Program-made: the position numbers and the translations under genes
NCBI GenBank assembly: GCA_039819285.1
Contig: JBCBSH010000222.1
Span: 1-6,960, forward strand
Reading direction: 5' to 3'
Length of the DNA stretch: 6,960 bases
From: JANQGH01 sp039819285
GTDB lineage: Bacteria > Pseudomonadota > Alphaproteobacteria > DSM-16000 > Inquilinaceae
Notes under the pieces: generated by a model
What the model was told of the DNA's origin: nothing
Seen by the model: only the letters and a program-made list of their open reading frames with translations
Databases searched by the model: none
Shown: one piece after another, positions 1 through 5,378 of the stretch
Layout of the letters: the number at the start of each line of letters is the position of its first letter
Numbering within the stretch: position 1 is the stretch's first letter

Positions 1-633
1 CAGGCCGACACTTTGTTTCGCGACGGCAAGGAAGCCTATGGCGTGGCCGGCAACGGGCGCGCCTACAGCCTGTACGGCGCCGATGTCGGGCTCGTCGGCT
101 TTGGCAATCTCGGGCGGGAGCTGGCCGCGCTCCTTCGGCCGTTTGGCTGCACGCTAGCGGCCCATGACCCTTGGCTGTCTGATGGCTATCTGGCGGCACA
201 GGGGCTGGTGCCGGCCTCGCTCGATAAGGTCTTGGCGGACAGCCAGTTCCTCTTCCTGCTGGCGGGCGTCACGACCGACAATGAGGGCTTTCTTGACCGG
301 GCGAAGCTTTCGACGATCCGCGACGGCGCCTGTGTGATCCTCGCCAGCCGGGCAGAGATCGTGGATTTCAAGGCCCTACTGGGCCTCGCCGCCGAGGGAA
401 GGTTCCGCGCGGCGATCGATGTCTACCCGGAGGAACCGGTGCCGGATGATGCCGGCTTTCGGGACACGCCGAATGTCCTGTTTTCCGCCCACCTCGCGGG
501 CGGTTTGGAGGCGTCCTACCAGCGCATCCGCGACATGATGCTGGACGATGTCGGCCAGATACTGAAGGGGCTGCCGCCCTTATGGATGCAGCGCGCCGAA
601 CCGAGGCTCGCCGCCATGATGCGCAGCCGCTAG
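1..633 (+). CDS. D-isomer-specific 2-hydroxyacid dehydrogenase (3' part, cut by window edge)
   Basis: NAD(P)-dependent dehydrogenase of the D-2-hydroxyacid family (phosphoglycerate, glycerate or glyoxylate/hydroxypyruvate reductase-like), cytoplasmic. The reading frame is open from base 1, so the true start lies upstream; the 210 codons present compare with roughly 310-330 in the family, so about the first third is missing. Counting from the first codon, the dinucleotide-binding loop GFGNLG is at 33-38, followed by an acidic residue region near HDP (55-57). The three catalytic positions of the family are present: Arg117 in SRAEIVD, Glu145 in DVYPEEP and His164 in SAHLAGG. The usual Pro before the catalytic His is Ala here. 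Seven bases separate its stop from a TTG preceding the next gene's ATG, so the two are probably co-transcribed. Family assignment is firm; the substrate is not readable. By context it may act on a sugar-acid intermediate. Confidence 0.88.
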   Translation, partial: QADTLFRDGKEAYGVAGNGRAYSLYGADVGLVGFGNLGRELAALLRPFGCTLAAHDPWLSDGYLAAQGLVPASLDKVLADSQFLFLLAGVTTDNEGFLDRAKLSTIRDGACVILASRAEIVDFKALLGLAAEGRFRAAIDVYPEEPVPDDAGFRDTPNVLFSAHLAGGLEASYQRIRDMMLDDVGQILKGLPPLWMQRAEPRLAAMMRSR

Positions 634-637
634 GGGA
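632..637 (+). promoter_or_regulatory. Ribosome binding site for the CUT1 ATPase gene
   Basis: AGGGGA directly after the upstream stop codon, six bases before the ATG at 644. It is too close to the TTG at 641 (three bases), so it favours the ATG at 644 as the start. Confidence 0.6.
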
Positions 638-643
638 AGATTG

Positions 644-1720
644 ATGACTGAAATCCTTCTGAAAGACATCCGCAAATCCTACGGCACGGTCGAGGTCATC
701 CATGGCGTGAACCTCGATATCCACAGTGGCGAGTTCGTGGTTTTCGTCGGCCCGTCGGGCTGTGGCAAATCCACGCTTCTGCGCATCATCGCGGGTTTGG
801 AGGACGTCACAGAAGGTGACATTCTGATCGACGGCGATGTCGTGAACCGGATCACCGCGTCGGAGCGTGGTCTGGCTATGGTGTTCCAATCCTACGCGCT
901 CTACCCGCACATGACCGTTTACAAGAACATGGCGTTCGGTCTGGAAAACGCGAAGCTGCCGAAGCCGGAGATCGAGCAGCGGGTGAGGGCCGCCGCCGAC
1001 ATGCTGCAGATCACGCCGTATCTTCAACGCCGGCCCAAGGCGCTGTCGGGCGGGCAGCGCCAACGTGTCGCCATCGGTCGGGCGATCGTGCGCGACCCCA
1101 AGGCATTTCTGTTCGACGAGCCGCTGTCCAACTTGGACGCAGAGCTGCGCGTAACCATGCGCAAGGAACTGGCGGCCCTGCACAAGAGCATCGGCGGCAC
1201 GATGATCTATGTGACCCACGACCAGATCGAGGCCATGACTCTGGCCGACAAGATCGTCGTGCTGCAAAGCGGCGTGGTCGAACAGACCGGACGCCCGCTC
1301 GACCTCTACAACACGCCGCAGAACATGTTCGTCGCCGGCTTCATCGGCTCGCCCCGGATGAACCTGATCGAGGCGACCGTGGAGCCAGATACCCTCGTCG
1401 CCGGCCCCCACAGAATCGGCATCCCGCCGGTCGACGGTCTTGTTCCCGGGCAAAAGGTGACCTTTGGCGTGCGGTCGGAACATCTTCAGATCACGGAGGC
1501 TGACGCAGCGGATATCACCGTTCAGGTCGATTTCTCCGAACAGCTTGGCGGGGAAACCTATCTCTATTGTTCCGCCGAGGGCATGCCGCAGCTCACGGTC
1601 CATCAGATCGGCCAATTGCCGGTCGAACAAGGCCAAGCCCTGCATCTGAAGCTGAACCGCGCCAACCTGCATCTGTTCGACGCCGACGGCTTGACGATCG
1701 CCAACGGTATCGCTGCGTAG
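644..1720 (+). CDS. CUT1-family sugar ABC transporter ATP-binding protein (MalK/UgpC-like)
   Basis: ATPase subunit of a carbohydrate importer, acting on the cytoplasmic face of the inner membrane as a dimer under two permeases. I take ATG at 644 (358 aa) because of the Shine-Dalgarno position; an in-frame TTG at 641 would add one residue. All nucleotide-binding motifs are intact: Walker A GPSGCGKST (36-44), Q-loop VFQ (Q82), signature LSGGQ (134-138), Walker B FLFDEP (155-160), D-loop SNLD and switch His192 in VTHDQ. The block ALYPHMTVYKNMAFGL is typical of the MalK group. From about residue 235 a C-terminal OB-fold (TOBE-type) regulatory domain follows, with a GVRSEH motif near 287, giving the normal family length. 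The matching permease and binding-protein genes are not in the window; they may lie upstream of base 1. The family is certain; the sugar is unknown. Confidence 0.94.
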   Translation: MTEILLKDIRKSYGTVEVIHGVNLDIHSGEFVVFVGPSGCGKSTLLRIIAGLEDVTEGDILIDGDVVNRITASERGLAMVFQSYALYPHMTVYKNMAFGLENAKLPKPEIEQRVRAAADMLQITPYLQRRPKALSGGQRQRVAIGRAIVRDPKAFLFDEPLSNLDAELRVTMRKELAALHKSIGGTMIYVTHDQIEAMTLADKIVVLQSGVVEQTGRPLDLYNTPQNMFVAGFIGSPRMNLIEATVEPDTLVAGPHRIGIPPVDGLVPGQKVTFGVRSEHLQITEADAADITVQVDFSEQLGGETYLYCSAEGMPQLTVHQIGQLPVEQGQALHLKLNRANLHLFDADGLTIANGIAA

Positions 1721-1743
1721 GGCCTGATCCGAAGGGTCAGGCC
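1721..1743. terminator. Hairpin between convergent operons, probable bidirectional terminator
   Basis: Starts at the first base after the plus-strand ATPase stop. The arms GGCCTGA (1721-1727) and TCAGGCC (1737-1743) are perfect complements; the plus-strand stem extends by TCC/GGG (one T-G wobble) to ten pairs around a GAA loop. The right arm contains the TGA stop of the minus-strand oxidoreductase. No T-run follows on either strand, so it is not a textbook intrinsic terminator, but its placement between two converging genes suggests termination or 3'-end protection. A second small inverted repeat, CCGCC-ATA-GGCGG, lies at 1753-1765 in the end of the minus-strand gene. Confidence 0.6.
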
Positions 1744-2804
1744 GGCTGCCAGCCGCCATAGGCGGGATCGTCATCGCCCAATGGGAGGTCGACTGGCGCA
1801 CCTCCACGCGCCGACCGATAGATCGCCGTCACCAACTCGATCGAGCGCCGCCCGTCCTGAACCGTGACCTCGGCGCCCGGCGCCCCCCGAATGGCATCCG
1901 CGAGCGCAGCAAAGAAGCCGACAAAGCCCGGCTTGGCCGTGCTGGCGGATGCGACGATCGCGTCGACCTCGCCCTGGCGATCGGGATCACGCGCCAGAAA
2001 CCGCCAGGCATCCTCGGCCGGCGCGTACGGTAGGCTGCCGCTCTCGGCCGTAAGCCCCTCGAAGCAGAAGCGCAGGCGCGTGGTGTTGTCGGCCGCGCCG
2101 AGCGTGATCGAGCTGGTCGCCAGCGCGCCGCTTTCCATCGTGAATTGGACGGCGCCGCAGTCCTCGGTTTCGATCGGGTTGACCCGCGTCGCGATTGAAG
2201 CCGAGACCCTGGCAACGGGCCCTAACACATAACAGAGCAGATCATGGGCGTGGATGGCGTGGCCCAAAATCGCGCCGCCATTCTCGCCCGCCCAAGTGCC
2301 GCGCCACGGGACAGCGTAGTAGTCGGCGCCCCGGTTCCAATGGGTCTCCAAGCTGGCAACATAGGGTTTGCCCGCCAGACCGTTCGCGATCAGCGCCTTC
2401 AGCGCGGCCAAACCCGGCCCGTAGCGGTACTGGAACACCGGCGCCAGAACGCGCGCGCTTGCCTCGGCCAGATCCGCGAGTTCGTCGACCTCACGCAACG
2501 ATCCGACCAGCGGCTTTTCGCAGACCACATGCTTGCCAGCCTCGAGTGCCCGTTTGGCGATCTCGAAATGCAGGGCCGGCGGCAGACAGATATCGATCAG
2601 GTCAAGGCTTGGATCGTCGAGCGCTGCGTCAAGGTCGGTTTCAATCGTCGGCGCGGCACCGCCGGCTGCCGCCTCCGCCGCCCGATCGCGATCACGGTCG
2701 CAGAGGGTCACGACCTCGAACCGGTCGGGCAGCGCGCGATAGGCCGTCAGATGCTGAGCGCCAATGCCAGCGCCCAAAATGGCGACCCGGATTGGGGCCG
2801 TCAT
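1737..2804 (-). CDS. Gfo/Idh/MocA family oxidoreductase, copy A (last gene of the minus-strand operon)
   Basis: Predicted NAD(P)-dependent sugar or cyclitol dehydrogenase, 355 aa, normal for the family. The N-terminal Rossmann fold carries GAGIGA (11-16) after a hydrophobic beta strand and ends with the family hallmark CEKP (95-98), Lys97 being the expected catalytic lysine. The C-terminal alpha/beta domain has GGAILGHAIHAHD (176-188). Aligned by eye with the usual GGGxLxDxGxHxxD pattern, the histidine is kept (His185) but the catalytic Asp position is Gly181, with His182 beside it. The ATG overlaps the upstream gene's TGA as ATGA (4 nt), and only a weak G-rich Shine-Dalgarno is visible, so translation is probably coupled to the upstream oxidoreductase. 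The gene converges on the plus-strand ATPase gene and stops 16 bases from it. Family firm, substrate unknown. Confidence 0.92.
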   Translation of the reverse strand: MTAPIRVAILGAGIGAQHLTAYRALPDRFEVVTLCDRDRDRAAEAAAGGAAPTIETDLDAALDDPSLDLIDICLPPALHFEIAKRALEAGKHVVCEKPLVGSLREVDELADLAEASARVLAPVFQYRYGPGLAALKALIANGLAGKPYVASLETHWNRGADYYAVPWRGTWAGENGGAILGHAIHAHDLLCYVLGPVARVSASIATRVNPIETEDCGAVQFTMESGALATSSITLGAADNTTRLRFCFEGLTAESGSLPYAPAEDAWRFLARDPDRQGEVDAIVASASTAKPGFVGFFAALADAIRGAPGAEVTVQDGRRSIELVTAIYRSARGGAPVDLPLGDDDPAYGGWQPA

Positions 2805-3823
2805 TGCCCCCGTCCGCCAGCCTCGGCCAATTGCTGCGCTTTCAGTGCCAGTTCGGTCACCTTGAAGGCGTGGCTCTGCGGCATCGCGGTTTCCGTCCGG
2901 TTCCTGATATCGGCCGCAAGGCGTTCAAAATACGGCAGTTCGGCGTCGGCACAGTCGAACCTCTCGCACCGCTCATTGTTCACCAGGATCAGATGGTCGG
3001 TGCCCGGCTCGCCGCAGACATCGACGTATTTGCGCAGCTCGATATAGCCCTCAGTGCCCAGGATGGTCAGCCGGCCGTCCCCCCAGGTCGGCAGTGCGTC
3101 AGGGGTGTACCAGTCGACCCTTATGTAGCCGTGGCCGCTCGCGCTGCGCAGCACGATCTCGCCGAAATCCTGCAGGCCCGGGTCGCCCGGATTGGCGTGG
3201 TTCGCGGTGGCGGCGTGCACGACCTCTGCATCCTCCGAGCCGGTGAAGAACAGAAACTGGTCGACCTGGTGCGAGGCGATGTCGCACAGGATGCCGCCAT
3301 AGGCTTCGCGGTCGAAAAACCAGCTTGGCCGCGTGGCGCGGTTCAGCCGGTGCGGCCCCAGGCCGACGGTCTGCACGACCTTGCCGATGGCGCCGGCGTC
3401 GACCAGTTCGGCGGCACGGGTCACGCTCGGCACCTCGAACCGCTCGGAGAAGTCGATCGACCAGATACGGCCCGTGTCAGTGACGGACCGACGCAAGGCA
3501 TCGAGCTGCGCCAGCGTCGTACAGCCGGGCTTGTCGGTCATGACATCCTTGCCATGGGCCATGGCCTCTATCGCGCGATCGGCGCGCCGGACCGGTACGT
3601 CGGCGATCAGGATCAGATCGATGCTCGGGTCTTCAAGCAGCGTGGCGCGTTCGGCGACGCGCGGCACGTCGGGAAAACGCTTCACAAAGCCTTCCAGCGT
3701 GGTCGGCTCGCCCTCGGTCCACCAGCCGACGAACTCTCCGCCGACGGCCAGCATGTGCTCCGCCTGGCCGTAGATGTGGCGATGATCAAGGCCGATGGCG
3801 GCAAACCGGATTGGTGCAGACAT
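2801..3823 (-). CDS. Gfo/Idh/MocA family oxidoreductase, copy B, with atypical nucleotide-binding loop
   Basis: Predicted oxidoreductase of the Gfo/Idh/MocA fold, 340 aa. The N-terminal strand is followed by GLDHRH (11-16) where the family normally has GxGxxG/A, so the second glycine is Asp13 and the last small residue is His16. The EKP motif appears as DKP (97-99), keeping Lys98. The C-terminal half has GGILCDIASHQVD (176-188) with Asp181 and His185 in place, so the Lys-Asp-His set expected for catalysis is complete. The start is ATG at 3823, preceded by a strong G-rich ribosome binding site; the stop overlaps copy A by 4 nt, and only three bases lie between its start and the stop of copy C. 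Mid-operon position suggests it works in the same pathway as A and C. The changed loop could mean altered cofactor binding, but these glycine variations occur in some subfamilies. Confidence 0.9.
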   Translation of the reverse strand: MSAPIRFAAIGLDHRHIYGQAEHMLAVGGEFVGWWTEGEPTTLEGFVKRFPDVPRVAERATLLEDPSIDLILIADVPVRRADRAIEAMAHGKDVMTDKPGCTTLAQLDALRRSVTDTGRIWSIDFSERFEVPSVTRAAELVDAGAIGKVVQTVGLGPHRLNRATRPSWFFDREAYGGILCDIASHQVDQFLFFTGSEDAEVVHAATANHANPGDPGLQDFGEIVLRSASGHGYIRVDWYTPDALPTWGDGRLTILGTEGYIELRKYVDVCGEPGTDHLILVNNERCERFDCADAELPYFERLAADIRNRTETAMPQSHAFKVTELALKAQQLAEAGGRGQ

Positions 3824-3826
3824 GGC

Positions 3827-4876
3827 TCAACCCCCCTGCGCGACCGGCTGGGCCTGGCCGGTGTTGGTTGACCGGATCAGCGCGTCGATCAGCGCGTGCA
3901 CGCGCAGCGCCTCGCGGCCTGTGACCAAAGGCGCCCTCCCCTCGTCGAGGGCCGCCGCGAAATCGGCGATGATGTCCCGATGCCAGCCATGGGTGAAGGC
4001 CATGGGGTCGGCCCCGCCGCCGGTGCCGGCATCCTCGCCGAACTCCTCGACCGCGCCCGACCGCATGGTAAGCGTGACCTTGCCCGAGACCATCACGGCC
4101 GAGCCCAGCGTGCCGTGCAGCGTGATCGATTCCGGCCCGCCTGGATAGCTCGCCGTGCTGGCCACCAGCGAGCCGACCGCACCGCTCTCGAAATCGAGGC
4201 CGGCAGTCACGAAGTCCTCCGACTCCATGTCGTGGAACGCCGTGCGCCTGGCCATGGCCTGAACCTGCCGCACCGGGCCGGCGAGGCTGAGCGCCAGATC
4301 GAGCGTGTGGATGGCTTGCGAGATCAGCACGCCGCCCCCGTCCCGCTCGTAGGTGCCGCGCCCCGGCTCGTCGTAATAGGCTTGATCGCGCCACCACGGC
4401 ACGGAGATTTCCACCAGCCTGATATCGCCCAAGCCGCCTTCCGCCAACACTGTCGCGAGTTTCTGCACAGCAGCACGCATGCGCAGTTGGAAGACGATGC
4501 CCAGTGGCACGCCGCGCAATTCGCACAGCGCGACCATTCGTTCGGCCGCCTCCGTCGTCCGCTCGACCGGCTTTTCCATCAGGATCGGGATGCCGGCCTG
4601 GCTCAGCGGTTCCACGAACTCCAGCCTGGCGTTCGGCGGTGTCACGATGATCGCGAGATCGATCGCTCCATCGGCCGCGATTTCGGCGACATCGCGGTAG
4701 GTGCGCGGTGTGATCCCGAACTCCGACGCCTTGGCCAGAAACGACGACAGCCGCTCCGGGCTGCGTCCCAACACGCCATAAAGGCGCACACTGTCGTTAA
4801 GGTCCGCCAAGGCGGCCAAATGCGTGCCAGAGACCATGCCCAGGCCGATCAGCACCGCGTTTTTCGGTTCCGCCAC
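3827..4876 (-). CDS. Gfo/Idh/MocA family oxidoreductase, copy C (MviM-like)
   Basis: Predicted NAD(P)-dependent oxidoreductase, 349 aa. The start is GTG at 4876: the partial Shine-Dalgarno GGGAAGG sits five bases upstream, and the next in-frame Met (residue 14) would remove the first Rossmann strand. The binding loop is GLGMVS (11-16), the catalytic-lysine motif is MEKP (100-103, Lys102), and the C-terminal domain carries GGGVLISQAIHTLD (180-193) with His190. The position usually occupied by Asp is Ser186, a pattern seen in many MviM/YcjS-like members. An HGWHRD segment near 316-321 is part of the C-terminal half. It is the first of three tandem family members and is preceded by an 82-nt gap from the His-rich gene, so it may have its own promoter or be read through from the guanidine-type genes. 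Substrate not identifiable. Confidence 0.91.
   Translation of the reverse strand: MAEPKNAVLIGLGMVSGTHLAALADLNDSVRLYGVLGRSPERLSSFLAKASEFGITPRTYRDVAEIAADGAIDLAIIVTPPNARLEFVEPLSQAGIPILMEKPVERTTEAAERMVALCELRGVPLGIVFQLRMRAAVQKLATVLAEGGLGDIRLVEISVPWWRDQAYYDEPGRGTYERDGGGVLISQAIHTLDLALSLAGPVRQVQAMARRTAFHDMESEDFVTAGLDFESGAVGSLVASTASYPGGPESITLHGTLGSAVMVSGKVTLTMRSGAVEEFGEDAGTGGGADPMAFTHGWHRDIIADFAAALDEGRAPLVTGREALRVHALIDALIRSTNTGQAQPVAQGG
3831..3837 (-). promoter_or_regulatory. Ribosome binding site for oxidoreductase copy B
   Basis: On the minus strand AGGGGGG lies seven bases before the ATG at 3823, within the last codons of copy C. It supports this ATG and implies independent re-initiation in addition to coupling. 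Confidence 0.55.
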
Positions 4877-4958
4877 CGCAGCCTTCCCATCGTGATGACC
4901 CGATTTCAGGCGCCGTGACCCGGCACCCGCTGTGATCGGGCCAGTCTACACACGGGGA
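4877..4958 (-). other. Intergenic gap with possible GC-rich hairpin
   Basis: This is the only sizeable gap inside the minus-strand series. CCCGAT (4899-4904) and ATCGGG (4935-4940) are complementary, and within them the minus-strand transcript could form a nested stem GGTGCC/GGCGCC (one wobble) around a seven-base loop. No T-run follows, so a classical terminator is not supported. I see no convincing -35/-10 pair. The gap could attenuate transcription or mark the border between the guanidine-type genes and the oxidoreductase genes. The ribosome binding site of copy C is at 4882-4888. Confidence 0.35.
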
Positions 4959-5378
4959 TCAGGGCGCGGTATAGCCCTCGACCTTCGGTCGCAAGATTTC
5001 CCGCAGATCGACGTCCCGACGTTCCTTGAGCGAGACGTAGACAAAATGCAGATTGATGCGTTCCGCAACCAGATCGCCCGGCAACGGCAGGTACGACAGA
5101 TCGGGTGAGCCGAAGGCCGGCGATGCCGTACCCACCTGCCAGCCCGTCGTCATCTCGACATCGACCAGTTTCAAGGTCGGCCCGCCTTCCGTCTCGATCT
5201 GGAACGGAATGCCGGTCAGGCGCAGATAGCTGGTCTTGTCGGCCGCCTCCCTAAAGCCGTCGATGAACTGCTCGGCCAGCGCCTTTAGATCCTCAGCCGC
5301 CGTCTGCTCCGGCATGTGGGAGTGCAGATGATCGGCGTGGGTGTGGTTATGCCCCAGCCCAGCATGGTCATGAGGCAT
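4959..5378 (-). CDS. Small protein with histidine-rich N terminus, unknown family; candidate metal-handling partner of the ureohydrolase
   Basis: I do not recognise this family. With the start at ATG 5378 the protein has 139 aa; an in-frame ATG at 5408 would add ten residues but lacks a ribosome binding site, while GAGGT lies six bases before 5378. The first 21 residues contain eight histidines (3, 5, 10, 12, 14, 17, 19, 21), mostly as HxH pairs, resembling the metal-binding tails of nickel or zinc proteins. The remaining part, about 30-139, looks globular: a short acidic helix near LKALAEQFIDGFREAAD, then beta-rich segments including GIPFQIETEGGPTLKLVDVEM, and a charged end KERRDVDLREIL. There is no cysteine, P-loop, signal peptide or membrane segment. 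The gene overlaps the ureohydrolase gene by 11 nt, implying coupled translation. A role in nickel storage or delivery to that enzyme is inference; a regulatory subunit or zinc-binding protein is also possible. Confidence 0.8.
   Translation of the reverse strand: MPHDHAGLGHNHTHADHLHSHMPEQTAAEDLKALAEQFIDGFREAADKTSYLRLTGIPFQIETEGGPTLKLVDVEMTTGWQVGTASPAFGSPDLSYLPLPGDLVAERINLHFVYVSLKERRDVDLREILRPKVEGYTAP

Noticed and set aside
368..1807. Long minus-strand open frame (479 codons) opposite the CUT1 ATPase and dehydrogenase genes
   Set aside because: It lies antisense to a gene with complete ABC motifs. Its translation is low-complexity and rich in His, Arg, Asp and Gly, and it resembles no family I know, which is typical of a shadow frame in G+C-rich DNA.
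2195..3871. Long plus-strand open frame (558 codons) opposite oxidoreductase copies A and B
   Set aside because: Antisense to two genes with clear Rossmann and catalytic motifs. The product is Arg/Pro-rich without recognisable motifs, and its length reflects the lack of stops in G+C-rich DNA.
3786..4526. Second minus-strand frame (246 codons) inside copy C
   Set aside because: Out-of-frame reading of the same strand, extremely Arg/Gly/His-rich, with no motifs.
3896..4918. Plus-strand open frame (340 codons) opposite oxidoreductase copy C
   Set aside because: Antisense to a gene with the EKP and GGGxLxxxxxH motifs; the translation has the His/Arg/Asp-rich composition of a shadow frame.
5335..5378. 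Reading the His-rich N terminus as HypB-like or UreE-like nickel chaperone
   Set aside because: The His stretch is similar in kind, but the remaining protein has no P-loop or GTPase motifs and no recognisable UreE fold pattern, so a named assignment would be unsupported.
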